Origin: Hericium rajendrae
Taxonomy: Eukaryota; Basidiomycota; Agaricomycetes; Russulales; Hericiaceae
Direction: 5' to 3'
Length of the DNA: 64,000 nucleotides
NCBI GenBank assembly: GCA_033439255.1
Contig: CM065889.1
Location: forward strand, 930,001 to 994,000
Shown piece by piece: positions 21,053-31,199 of this stretch; within the stretch, counting starts at the first letter, position 1, and every line of letters begins with the position of its first letter. The position numbers were made by a program, and so were the translations under genes. The notes beneath the pieces are model-generated. The model searched no databases, was not told the origin of the DNA, and saw only the letters and a program-made list of their open reading frames with translations.

Positions 21053-21178
21053 TTCTCCCCCTAACTGAAAATTTAGACTCTCCGTAGTCTAATCTGGAGC
21101 CCCACGAGGGATTCGGGCGCGGACATGCGTGAAGCCAATTGTGCGACGGCGCCCTGGGCGGGTGTGCTGCAGCGAGCC

Positions 21179-21187
21179 TATAAAAGG
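21179..21187 (+). promoter_or_regulatory. TATA box of antisense gene 1
   Basis: TATAAAAGG lies 71 bp before the ATG at 21250 and about 130 bp outside the LTR. Confidence 0.6.
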
Positions 21188-21249
21188 CATCTACGCCCCG
21201 GGAGGGCACTCAACTCCGAGCCATCTTCGCGCCCGGCAGTCTTGTCCCA

Positions 21250-22002
21250 ATGAACACCTTCCTTGATCAAGTCTTCCGCCAGAAAGTGACCTGGCTCCTT
21301 TCGGAGCGCTCGTGGACCCCGCTCGATGCATCCACGCTGTCCAAGCGCGACGCGGTCATCCGGGAACGCGAGATCTGGGGTCGAGACCTCATGGTCGCCG
21401 TAGTACGTCCAAGCTCGTTTGCGGCGTTGTTGTGTACCTGCTAATTCTCGGGACTCCAGAAGGACTACCAGCGCTACGCTGGCGCCATCGACGTGGGTCT
21501 GCAGGATGACATCACGCAGATGTCGGACCACTTCCTGTCCGAGGCCGCCCGCGCGTCCGGGAAAGTCCGCCGTTGGCTCGACTGGGGTTGGTACCTCATG
21601 CCGTCGCTGAAGCGCGAGTGGCTCGATTCCCTGGAGCACCATCAGGTAGATGCCGCGGACCGCCTGTCCGTGGCCGAGTCCGAGCTGTGGGAGACGCGCC
21701 GCGCGGTGGCCCTGGAGGAAATCGATATCACCTGCCGCAAGTACCAGTATGACGTCATAGACGCGGAGGCCTGCAAGCGGGCTCTGGAGCCGTTGTTCGC
21801 CAGGCTGCATCAAGCGGTCTCCACGCCGGAGTTGCCGTGGGAAGACGCCGGGGGAGAGGTGAGCGAGGATCCGCATGAGCTAGAGACGATGCACCGCCTA
21901 GTGGTGGAGGCACTCGACTTGGCCGAGCTGCTGCGGCTTCCGCCCTACCGAGCAGACGAGGAGGGCGCCCGTGACAGGGTCGCGGGAGGGGCCGCGGATT
22001 AG
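21250..22002 (+). CDS. Element C antisense gene 1, unknown protein (two exons)
   Basis: The exons are 21250-21402 and 21460-22002, giving 231 residues. The intron starts GTACGT, has a CTAAT branch site and ends CCAG. Joining keeps the frame (153 + 543 nt). The protein is rich in Leu, Glu and Arg, probably helical, with several Trp in the middle (KVRRWLDWGWYLMP), no signal peptide and no membrane segment. I recognise no domain. It is transcribed against the host retroelement, between the protease remnant and the 3' LTR, from its own TATA box. The frame is intact, unlike most neighbours. It could be a captured host gene or an accessory antisense ORF of the element. Confidence 0.6.
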
Positions 22003-22307
22003 TATAGTACGATGTACGCCGGTGGCGAGCATGCCTCGCCGCTCAATTGAACTATTCTGGTGCCAAGGCGCACTATGCTGTCTGTGGGACTTGCCCGTCG
22101 TTGAATAGGCTTCCTGTTCGCGAGACGCAGCTGAAATGACAAATGGGCGCCAACCGGGGCCTGAGATCCTGATTGAGTCCGAAGCGACAACTGTTTTGGC
22201 CGGGTGCCCGCGTCGCGGGCTTCTGCGCGAAGCTGCGAAGCTACCTGTACGCGGGGGCTTCTCCGGAGGCAATTCGCCAGGCGCTTCCGTCTTGTCGCGG
22301 AGTCCTT
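22003..22307 (+). other. Intergenic spacer between antisense genes
   Basis: No convincing gene. It holds the 3' flank of gene 1 and the presumed promoter of gene 2. I see no clear TATA box here. Confidence 0.4.
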
Positions 22308-23214
22308 ATGAACACTGAGTTGCGAGGCGACTCGCTCCTCAGCACCTCGTCTCCCATGGCTCGTGCGTACATCGACAACCGCCCCAAGGGTATTCAGGCT
22401 CTCGAACGCCTCTTCGGGTCAGGCCACCCGCGCGAAGGCGACCCCGGCAATGTCTGGGCAGAGTGGATCACCCAGGTTGCCAGTTGCTTGGTGAGTCCGC
22501 CGGCGCACATTTTGCTTCCGTCCCCGCTGACCACCACTCCTGACAGGGCCCTCTCTTGAGGTCGAATTCGACCCACCCCGACAACGATTTCTTCTGTCGC
22601 GGGATCGCCGACGCCCGTGTAGTCTTCAGCCGCCTCGAGCTGAAGTCCGACCGCAAGTGGGGTGCCAAGGTGCTCGACGTCTTCGAGCCCCCCGAAGACC
22701 CGACCGAGACAGAGGACCGGGAGACCGACGAGCTCGAGGAGAGCGACGACGACACCCCGCTCGCGGCTGCGACACCCAAGGGCAAGGGGCCCGCGCAGGT
22801 CGCACCCATTTCAACGTGCAAGACAGGGCCCCCTAAGGGCAAAAGGGTGGCCGCGCCAACCAACGAGACCCCGCAGGCCTCGTCTTCCACGCGCACCAGG
22901 GCTCCGTCGCCGCCCCGCTCGCAGACCGGTGAGCAAGACCGCCTCGAAGTCGCCGCCCTGTTGACTGCCACCGGTGTCATAGACGCGTCCGCCGAGCGGG
23001 ACGTAGACCCGGCTCTGGACGCTCCAGTGTCCGCCGCGACTCGCGCGGCCAAGCGCAAGGCCGTAGCACCTGTCGAGGAGGAGGAGGCAGGGGACGAGAT
23101 TGTCGAAGTGCCCCCGCCGGCGAAGAGGGCGCGTACGGGGCCGGCTGGCGCCGTCGCTGCGAACGAGGGGAAAGGGAAGGCCAAGGCCAAGGAGCCCGAT
23201 GAGAAGTGGGGTCA
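22308..23214 (+). CDS. Element C antisense gene 2, unknown protein (two exons, 3' end uncertain)
   Basis: Exon 1 is 22308-22490 and exon 2 begins at 22547. The 56-bp intron has GTGAGT and TGACAG ends, and joining is phase 0. The N-terminus (MNTELRGDSLL) has a compact first 100 residues, followed by a long acidic then Lys/Pro/Ala-rich disordered tail with KRK and GKGKAKAKE motifs, suggestive of a nuclear protein. Near 23210 the sequence abuts the truncated retropepsin of element C on the other strand, so the native C-terminus may be lost. The apparent reading past 23214 to 23260 is probably protease antisense. Function unknown. Confidence 0.5.
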
Positions 23215-23217
23215 TAC

Positions 23218-24062
23218 GACAGGCCTAAGGTGTAGCAAACGCTCTCTGACATGGAGATGACCTGAGAACCTGGGTCCAAGATGCACTCGACCGGTTCTTG
23301 ATGATCTATGAGTGCTGCAATAGAACGCAGCGCCGCAGACTCGCGCGAGACGATCAGGGGTTTAGGCTTTTCATCCGGGCGGAGTTGCTTGAGGTACTGC
23401 TCGTAGGGATCCGGGAGGACGACAGCACCTTCCGGCGGCTCGGCGCACTGGTGCGAAAGGATAGATACTCGTGGATGAGGGGGCGAGGCCGGGTGCTGCA
23501 CACGGTCGCCTTCGGCGGGCTCGCTCGCGAACTGGATACCTGCAGCGAGCTCTACTTGACGCGCTGGCGAGGCCAGCTCCTCGACTGCATCTTCACCTGG
23601 CAGCTCGGAGAGCAGGTCAGTCTCGTTAAGGACTTCCAACAGGTTCTGTCCCGCCACCGGACGCGTGTGACGCCGTGAGACTGCCTCCTTGTATTTCGCG
23701 CGTAGTGCAGGAGCCAGGGACCAGAGCTCGCCCTGGGTGACCTCGATAGGGAGGGACATGGCGCGCGCGAACACGCGGTCCAGCACGTCTTGCCCGACTG
23801 AGTCTTGCGCACGACGGGTTGGGCCCGTCTCTTCGACTACTTCGATCACTGGGACTTGCGCGGGCCTTGCACCGTCGCGGGCTCTGGCAAATGGGTGGAC
23901 GGGACCATCAGGGTCGCGGAGGTCGTCGCGTACCGCAGGTTGAGATAGAAGGTGGGGGGGGACGTTTCGTTCCGGGCCTGGGGCCGGTGAAGCTTGCGGA
24001 GGGGGCAGGGACGCCCGCGGCGGCTCTGGTTCGTCCTCGATGGTCGAGCCGCAGTGGTCCCA
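23218..24062 (-). pseudogene. Element C Gag-Pol fragment with truncated retropepsin
   Basis: The minus-strand frame continues from Gag after element D. It contains a conserved retropepsin start, CILDPGSQVISMSE (about 23250-23290), in which DPGS stands where DTGS or DSGS is usual. DPGS is common in this branch of fungal gypsy elements. It stops after LGLSYDPT at 23218, where unrelated antisense-gene sequence begins. The flap and C-terminal half of the protease, and all of RT and integrase, are missing. Confidence 0.75.
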
Positions 24063-24221
24063 TAAGTTACTATCTTGCCACTATAGTAGTAGAGAGATAG
24101 TGTCTTTATCCAGTGGGTAGTAACTTTATCAGTACATAGTAACTTTACTAGAAAAGTAGGTTGAAAGTAACTTTCTTAGTAAGCCTAAAATTAAAAATTT
24201 CGAAAATTGAGTGTAACAAGG

Positions 24222-24284
24222 ATTGAACCTTGAACCTTATGTTAAGGTAACTTTAACCATTACACTAAATGGTCATGTTGTTTT
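24222..24284 (-). repeat. tRNA-like module, left, in D
   Basis: On the minus strand TAGTGTAATGGTTA (A-box-like) is followed about 35 bp later by GGTTCAATCC (exact B box). The cloverleaf is incomplete, lacking acceptor pairing. Confidence 0.5.
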
Positions 24285-24493
24285 TATAAATTTAGTTACT
24301 TTTATATGTAATCTAATATAACTTTTTATCAGTTTCAAGACAGAAAAACACGTTCCCTGCCAACCTACCAACCCCAACCCAACTGCTAACCTCAACCAAC
24401 CCAACCCAGCCCAACCTCAACTCCAACTCAACCCATCCCAACCTCAACCAGGTGACCTCAAATAAGGCTTTGTTGAAACAATGTTAATTCCTT

Positions 24494-24575
24494 TGTGGTG
24501 TAGTGGTTGATGACATGAAATTCGAAAATATTTTCATTAGGTCATAGGTTCAATTCCTGCTATGGCCAGTATTAT
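24494..24575 (+). repeat. tRNA-like module, right, in D
   Basis: TGGTGTAGTGGTT matches the A box and GGTTCAATTCC the B box, 45 bp apart. It lies in opposite orientation to the left module. There is no acceptor stem, so it is a tRNA-derived module and not a tRNA gene. Confidence 0.55.
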
Positions 24576-24758
24576 TTTTATTTATTTATTGATAAAGTTA
24601 CTTTAGTTACTTTATAATAGAACAAAGTTACTATAGTTACTTTGATACTACTATTGATAAAGTTACTATTGTACACTTTTAATAGGCAAGATACTACCCA
24701 CTGGATAAAGACACTATGCTTTACCACTATTAGTGGTGGTATAGTAACTTAAGCAACC

Positions 24759-26528
24759 TCTACAGTTGGATGGTCGGGCGCGGCGGCGCACAGGGCAATC
24801 GTGGAGGGGCTGGTTGGCGGGCAGGCTCTTCCATCCTGCGAGCTCGTTCCAACGCCCGGTTAGCTCTATCACGGCTGGCCGTGGCATTGGGTGGGGGCAC
24901 AACCGAGGCGTCCTTCAACTGGTATAACCGCCGTAGCTCGCCCTCCAGGCTCTCAATCCGTGTGTCTGTGGTGAGCTGGTACAACCCTGCCTGGACCTGG
25001 GTATAGGGGGACGCAGTGGTCTGAGCGTATGCCGGCGTGACACGATAGCCGTAGGGAGGGAGCCCCGCCCGCGGCGAACTTGCCTGGTGGGTACCGGCTA
25101 CACCCATCATAAGCTGACCCGTGGCTCGCTGATTGGGGTTCATACGGTGGTATTCGTCGATCCGTTCGGCCATAGTCGCGCCTAGGGGTCCTTGCGGGAG
25201 CCAAGCCCCAGAGGGTAAGACCATCTTGCCTTGGACGTCCTTCTTGCACTTGCCGGCGGCCATGTATTCCCGGGCTGTCATGCATTCGCGCACGAAATGC
25301 CCCACGTTCCCACAGAAGTTGCACTGATCCGACCCCATTCGCCCACGCATTGGCGCGCCTTGATTATCTCCGGAGACCATCGGTTGACGCGACGGCTGCT
25401 GCGCGCTCCTCAAGAGGATATCGGCCAGTGACGCTAACTGCTCACTCTTAATCTGGATAGTCGTCCCTGAGCCTGCATCGGCGGTTGATGACGACGCGGT
25501 GGCTTGAGTTGACGACGGTCCACACAGGTACGGGTCGGGGGTGATGGCAGTGCCATACATGCACCACTCTGCGGCCCTATAGACGTCGTTGATCGGGTGC
25601 GGATCGTCGGGATGGTGATCAGGCTTGGTAAGAGCAAGGCGGTCCTCTACCCGCAGGCGAAGACGTTCAGGGAGCGCCGCCAAAAACCAGCGTTGTTCCT
25701 CGATATCGGAGATGCGGTTCTTGCCTTTCAGGTAGCGCGTGATGACCGTGAACTCGTGCGAGAACGCACCAAGTTCGCCGACGGAACTGAGGGTGGACTC
25801 GGCAGTTCGGTGGACGAGTGACTCCAAATCTTGACGCGAAAAGGTATTCTCCTTAGCCGAGCCCGGGTAGAGTTCGTGGATAGCTTTCTTGAATTCGTCC
25901 CAAGTGCTGGCGGCGTACTTGGCCTCGGACCGCCACAGCTCTTGTGCGTCAACGTCTGAGAGGAGACGGACCGCATGACTCTTTTTCTCCGCGTCATCTG
26001 CCACGGAGGAACGCTGAAAACAAAATTCGAGATCGAGGAAGTAACGGCCCAGCTCGCGGGGGGAGTTGGTGTCGAACTTGGGAGCACCGCTCTCGCCGCG
26101 CATAGGCATGGAGGGGGGCGGCATGACTGGTTGGATACTTGGTGGCCTGGGGAAGGGGAAACGTGCAGGGGCTAGCGGGCTGTGTTGTTGAGTAGGAGAA
26201 GGGGGACGGGGGGTAGCAGGGAAAGTCGCCTGGTGCGGCGTTGTCCTAGGACCCGTGGTAGCAGAGGGGCCGGCAAGGGGTCGCGGCGCCGGAGTTGGCG
26301 ATACGGGTGGAGTAGGAACGATGAAGGAACGCTCGAGCTCGGGAATTTCGAACTCTTCGTCGATGGGAGTAAGGGGACTAGTGGGAGTTGGAACCGGCGG
26401 GAAAGGTGACGGTAGGTCGGGGGAAACTTGCTGAGGGTCCTGAGTCGCAACACGGACTTCTTGTTCGAGGGTACGATCTGGATTCGACCGTGCGCTACTC
26501 CTAGTACGACGCAGCTCTATTTTGAGTA
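24759..26528 (-). pseudogene. gag: Element C Gag with zinc knuckle
   Basis: This long minus-strand frame starts near the primer site. The true ATG is uncertain: one candidate is at about 26130, before MPPPSMPMRGES, and the upstream frame is open through the LTR border. In order there are a Pro-rich N-terminus, a Gag capsid-like region (KFDTNSPRELGRYFLDLEF onward), and a CCHC knuckle CNFCGNVGHFVREC at about 25280-25325, then a basic C-terminus. A TAG at about 24759-24761 ends it just before element D. Downstream frame continuity suggests the stop is a mutation. The protein would assemble particles and bind RNA. Confidence 0.75.
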
Positions 26529-26533
26529 TGGAA

Positions 26534-26551
26534 CCCTCGCGGTGGGCTCCA
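26534..26551 (-). promoter_or_regulatory. Primer-binding site of element C
   Basis: On the minus strand TGGAGCCCACCGCGAGGG lies 3 bp inside the 5' LTR end, identical to the site of element A at 7177-7194. Confidence 0.65.
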
Positions 26552-26554
26552 AAA

Positions 26555-27574
26555 TGATGTGTGGACCCTGGGAATGGAGGCGGCAGCCAAAACCAAAACC
26601 AACAGAGTACCGGGGGGTGCGAGGGGACCAAGTATCTCAAGAGGGGAGCACCGAGATGTGTAGCTGACGGGTGATCGTACTACGGGTAGGGGAGCAAGGC
26701 CGCGGAGGGCGAGCTTGCTGCGCGCGGGCGACTTCCGACACGGCTCTGCTAGGGACGATGACGGTACGACAAGACTCACGGGTCTTAGGTGATACGGCTT
26801 GTAGATAACGGCGTGGCGACGAGTACGACGAATATGATGAGCGACACGAGAAAGTGAGAAGAGCTACGTCTGAGACGTGCTTAGAGACTGGGGTGAGAAC
26901 GTCAAACGGCGGGCTTTGTGAGATCTGAGCTCTGAGGGGAAAAAGGCAGATTCCGTTCTGATTCTCTAAGTCAGTAGCTACGGTACAAATGGGCAAGGCC
27001 GCCTCTGGCGGCCCGGCGCGACTCCCTACGACAACCTCCCGCTGACCGACCCAATCTCCAATTCCTTCCTGATCCTGCCTGCTCCGGGTCCCTTGGCGAG
27101 TGGAGTCATTGCGACTCGGCCCGTGCAGGGCAGAGGGCGTGCGCGTGGTACGAACGAATCAAAGGTGCCGCCTTACAACGTCGCCCGGGGCGTGCGTCGG
27201 GAACGGCGGGCACGTCGAGCTGAAATGGCTGGGATGACGTCAGTAGCGCACTGTCGCAGGCACCGCTCGTGATCCGGGGGCGTGTGGGCATTCGAGGGCA
27301 CGTTGATTGAGCCGGCTGGTTCTCTGGGCGCGCTTCTGTTCCTGTGCCGCTGACTCGTCCGGCCGGTTGATCTCCTGCCCGTTCGGTGCATCGGACCACG
27401 GGACGCCGGCTTTAGTCCGACCCGGTCGGTCCCGAACCCGTGGGGGCGCTTGTCCTGTGCGGGGAGCAACGTCGCGGTGGGCGGACTTGGTGCGGCTGAG
27501 GTGAAGTGAAGCGGGACGGGCAAGGAGGCGGGGAGTGGGCAATGCCGTTGCAAGGCGCGCTAAAGGGCGCATCA
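26555..27574 (-). repeat. Element C LTR (5', right)
   Basis: 1020 bp, the partner of 20033-21052. It starts TGATGTGT and ends GCGCATCA when read on the plus strand. Confidence 0.9.
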
Positions 27575-28497
27575 GCGGGAAGGGTGTCGGGAGGCGCGGG
27601 GGGCGCCGTTGTGCTGCGGACCTCGCGTGGTTCGCGTTCAGTTGCCGCGGGTGGTCGGTCTGACTCGGGCGCGATCACGAATGGCGGTGCGGAGTTGCTG
27701 GGTGATGTGGGCCCGAAATTCGAGCTCATTAATGCGGTACGCGGAGCGAGAGAGGAGGTGCGAAATGCGGGACGCGCGTTCTGCGCGTGCACGTCATGTG
27801 GCTGTGGCGTAGGCACTGGCGTTGGCTCGTTCGCGGTGCTTGTGTCTAGCGTGTCGACAGGGGCGATGGTGGCGACGAGCAGACGACCGGTGCTCGTGGC
27901 TGTGGGCAGCGAGGATGCTAGGATGTTGCAAGTGGTCGTAGGAGACACGAGAGCAGCAGAGGGAGGTGCCGCCTGCAACGCAATTCGCGCGATCGCTGTG
28001 TCTGCGAGGACATCGCCTGCGTCAACTGCAAAAATTGACATCGGCGCTGCGTTGCATGCTGGCCCAGGGATCGCGATAGGGCGCGACAGAGCAAGCACGG
28101 CCTGGCTCACCTCGAGTCGGCCTTCCCGATACCCGTTCCTCAAACCCTCGAGACGTCCCTCTCTATACCCTTCCCTATGACCCTGCTCCAGGCCCTTCAC
28201 CATGCCTGCCGCTAAACCATCCTGAAATCCAACTCGTTGGCCCTCTTCAACGCCAACTTCGTGTCCTCTGCGCCGTGCAGTTGCTTTGATCTCCCAGAGC
28301 AGCGCCGGTTCAATCTCCTGTAAAGATTGTGCTTGCGCGGGGGCAGACGTGGTGTTGCTCGGGTTTGCAGGCGGTAATGGCACGGGGTGCGGTGTGTAGT
28401 CGCATGCTGAGAAGGCAACATGTAGCATCTGTGTCGTATCGCTATTAGCAGCTAACGCAGCGCGGGCTGCCTTTGCGCGTCGGTTCTTGCTGCCCAT
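27575..28497 (-). pseudogene. Element B Gag-like protein, N-terminal part with GX3 array
   Basis: The ATG at 28495-28497 (MGSKNRRAKAARAALA) is about 285 bp inside the 5' LTR. Residues 78-126 carry thirteen glycines spaced exactly every fourth residue (G-x-x-x), an amphipathic charged array. This is the signature spacing of the Yae1/Lto1 deca-GX3 motif. A Pro/Thr/Ala-rich tail follows. The frame is interrupted at 27574 by element C and resumes at 20032. There is no protease or RT. The role is unknown, and a Gag-like scaffold is inferred from position only. Confidence 0.6.
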
Positions 28498-28781
28498 AAC
28501 GAGTAATTGGCGTGCGCCTGTCGAATAAGAGATGGCGAGTCGGTACACGAACTATGCAGAAAGGGCCAATGACACGGGAGATGCAGATACGCAGATGCGG
28601 AACACAGGATACGAGACGCAGGACACGAGACACAGGACGCAACGCAACGCAATGCAAGAGAGACGAAACATGAGACCGCCGGAGACGCGAAAAGACTGTG
28701 AAGAGTGCAGAAAAACGACAGAAAACTGCAGGGAAACACAACGCTACGCTGATGGGCCGAAAACCACTCTCATCACCAAGA

Positions 28782-28946
28782 TGGAGTAGTCCCAGAGGGA
28801 GGAACCCTAGCTCGGTATATGAGGTGGTGGGAGGATAATCTGCTATACATGTCGACAGCGAATATCTATCTATGCTGACTAATCACCCTCTGAAGCGGTG
28901 TAATCACCTCTATCTCCCCCTCTCTGACCCCTCTATCCCTACTCCA
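28782..28946 (-). repeat. Element B LTR (5', right)
   Basis: 165 bp, starting TGGAGTAG and ending CTACTCCA. The minus strand inside it continues TCTTGGTGATGAGAGTGG, a candidate primer site starting with TGG three bases in. Confidence 0.85.
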
Positions 28947-29002
28947 CTGGTGAGCTAAGAACCTCTTCAAGTGCGAATCGAGAATCGAGGAGTCGCGGTC
29001 AA

Positions 29003-29012
29003 TATATAAAAG
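29003..29012 (+). promoter_or_regulatory. TATA box of the element A accessory gene
   Basis: TATATAAAAG lies 114 bp before the ATG at 29126 with a CT-rich leader between, an arrangement separate from the LTR promoters. Confidence 0.6.
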
Positions 29013-29125
29013 CACAGACTAATGGGGGAACACACCTTCCTCAGGCTCGAGTATCCTCTTTGCCTCTGCACGAACAACCCCTCTTAATTCTAAACGCACT
29101 GTACGCGCTACCCTCCCCACACATC

Positions 29126-31137
29126 ATGAATAGCGAATTACGCGTTTGCCCGATCTTGAGCAGCCCGCTCCGAGACGTGAACGGCGCGGACTTCCACGAG
29201 CTCCTAGGAATCCTGCATCAAACAAGGACCTGATTTGACTATATCCGCAACGGCAGATACCTGCATCCCGTGGTCGTTCATACGGGAAAGGGGGTCGTTG
29301 CGGGAATGGGAACGGAGGGGCGAGGTAATTTGCCCTACATCAACCTGGCCTTGGTTGACAGCGAGCTGAAAATTTACTTACCTGGCGTGGACAACTTTGC
29401 TCACTATCTCAGGCACGGCATAATGCGGTACTATCTAGATGAGCGCATCGAAGACCGGCCTGGGGAACCCGAGTCAGGACCCGAAGATGGAGAAATCAGA
29501 GCGCCGGAACAAGGGACAAATTGGTCCTTTTGTACCTTTCGGTCCTTTCGACATGAGTCACCCTTCAGCATCTCCAGTACCCCTCCCGAGACCGATCCCG
29601 CACCCTCCCTTGACTCCAACCTCACCAGAGGACTCATCTACCCTCCAGAAGTCTTCAGTATCCCCGTACAGAGCGACTCGATCGATAATTACCCCATATC
29701 AGAGAATCTTTCTCTTGGCCTTCCTCCGACGGGATCCCCTTCGCTCGTTAGCCCCAACACGCAAAGCGCGGCCCCTGCCGAAGAATTCGTGCATGGCCCC
29801 TGCCGAAGAATTCGTGCATGGCCCCTGCCGAAGAATTCGTGCGCGCGCTCGTCGAACTACAAGCTGCAAAAGATAGGGAGGAGAATAAGAGCAGCGCTAC
29901 GCCTGAGGAAGAGAATCTGGTGGAAGAGGGAAGACGGCTCGGTAGGTCCGATTCTGCAGGATCGTCCTGCCCGTCTCTCGAGTCCATTGCCAGCGACGAA
30001 ATCGACGTGCTGGTCTTCGGCCTAGGACACCTTTGTGAAGGCACGCTCAAAAAGATCATCGAGTTATACGGCAACACCGGCATCGCCATACCCCCACCCG
30101 ATACCACCTACAAGATTGAATCCATGCTTGCTCTCCTCACGCCTACTATTCTTGACGAGATTCACTGCACGGCTGCCGACTCCGATGCCACGTCGGCAGT
30201 ATCCTCAAGTAACAACTCTATGCCGCGGATTGTCATGCCTGTGACCCCGCCCTCTCCTGATACCCGGTCCAGGATTGAGGCCTACATCGCAGCGCGCAAT
30301 GGGTCAGACGCTGACGTCTCCGACACACGGTCTACCATGTCCCTTGCCTCGAGCCGCGAATACAAGACAGCCATGGAGGTCGACGAACAGGACGAATCTG
30401 ACAAGGAACGCGACTATGAACCAGCGGAGGCCCTCGACCAGCAAATTCGCGAGGTCCCCAGCAGATTCGACAACGACCATGCTTACCTTGTCAACCCCCA
30501 GATCTCGCTTCCTGGATTTCGCGCTCAAGCCGATGGGTCAGCGTGCACGGACTCGCTCACTTACCCCCATTCCTTCATGGGTTTGAAGGCCACAACCTTC
30601 ATCACCAGCGAGCTTCGCGACCACTTCCTAGTACCCGACCTCATCACGCTCGCCGACTCCCCATTCCATCCCTCGGCACTCGGAACCTACTACTATTGGC
30701 GAGGACTCTGCCGAATGGTCGTTCTCAGCGTGCACGACAACGTTGCGCTAATTCGTAGGCACTTCGATCGGGGAAACCCCGAGCTTCAGGAAGCCCTTAA
30801 TCATCCGGCCCTCAAGCTTATACGAGAGTATGCTGGAACTCCTGAGGCGCTGCTAAGCCCTCTCTTTCGTGATTCTGAATCTCAGTTCTTACTCATCACT
30901 GCCGACTTTTTTCGGTCCCAGAGGTGCTTCGAGTACGCCAGCGCGCTCGTGCAACTTGTGTCCACTCACTTCGCAGATGACACGCTCATCCGCAACGTTA
31001 TCAAGAGCGGGCTGGTTGACGGACTTCAGCTCCCCATGCTCGCTAAACTCTATGATCGCGAATTCGGGGAATGGTATGACATTGTCAAGGAGTACCTCAT
31101 CGACAAGTGTACTATCCTCGGGGAGGACGATGATTAA
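29126..31137 (+). pseudogene. Element A accessory gene between protease and RT, unknown protein
   Basis: The ATG at 29126 follows a TATA box. The frame is hit by TGA at 29231-29233 (Arg expected) and then shifted by two extra 25-bp repeat units at 29771-29845. Removing those 50 bp in thought gives one frame of about 653 residues. Visible are a compact N-terminus, an acidic and Pro/Ser-rich linker, then from about 30550 a helical C-terminal region with several Trp and Tyr. I recognise no domain. It begins MNSELR, similar to MNTELR of antisense gene 2 in element C, but I cannot claim homology from that. It is an extra gene carried in sense orientation inside the retrotransposon. Confidence 0.6.
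29771..29845 (+). repeat. Three tandem 25-bp units causing a frameshift
   Basis: Units starting GGCCCCTGCCGAAGAATTCG occupy 29771-29795, 29796-29820 and 29821-29845. The unit length is not a multiple of three, so gaining two copies shifts the accessory frame by +2. This matches the frame change seen between the upstream and downstream halves. Confidence 0.85.
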
Positions 31138-31199
31138 GGTGCGCATCCAGAACCCCCTTGACCCGGACTCAGTATTTAAGTTCCCCGCGGCCAGACCCA

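Larger units (their letters stand above)
24065..24749. mobile_element. TIR element D with two tRNA-like modules (685 bp)
   Basis: The ends are AGTTACTAT and ATAGTAACT flanked by TA on both sides (24063-24064, 24750-24751). The inverted repeats extend about 60 bp with one gap and share TAGTGTCTTTATCCAGTGGG. Inside are a minus-strand tRNA-like segment (24284-24222), a CCAACC-rich tract (24360-24450) and a plus-strand tRNA-like segment (24494-24575). It has no coding capacity. The TA duplication suggests Tc1/mariner-type mobilisation. It interrupts the Gag-Pol frame of element C. Confidence 0.7.
20033..27574 (-). mobile_element. LTR retroelement C (7.5 kb) nested in B
   Basis: Direct repeats of 1020 bp, 20033-21052 and 26555-27574, start TGATGTGT and end GCGCATCA. 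The target duplication is GCGG (20029-20032, 27575-27578). A polypurine tract lies at 21053-21061 and a primer site at 26534-26551, both on the minus strand. It encodes Gag and the start of a retropepsin leftward, but RT, RNase H and integrase are absent. The space before the 3' LTR holds two antisense, intron-bearing genes. It is a non-autonomous or deleted Ty3/gypsy-type element. Confidence 0.85.
18631..28946 (-). mobile_element. Short-LTR retroelement B (10.3 kb, 2.8 kb without insert)
   Basis: Direct repeats of 165 bp, 18631-18795 and 28782-28946, begin TGGAGTAG and end CTACTCCA. The flanking duplication is CTGG (18627-18630, 28947-28950). A polypurine tract lies beside the left LTR and a TGG-starting primer site beside the right LTR, both on the minus strand, so the element is transcribed leftward. 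It encodes one Gag-like protein and no protease, RT or integrase, and is therefore non-autonomous. Element C is nested inside it. Confidence 0.8.
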
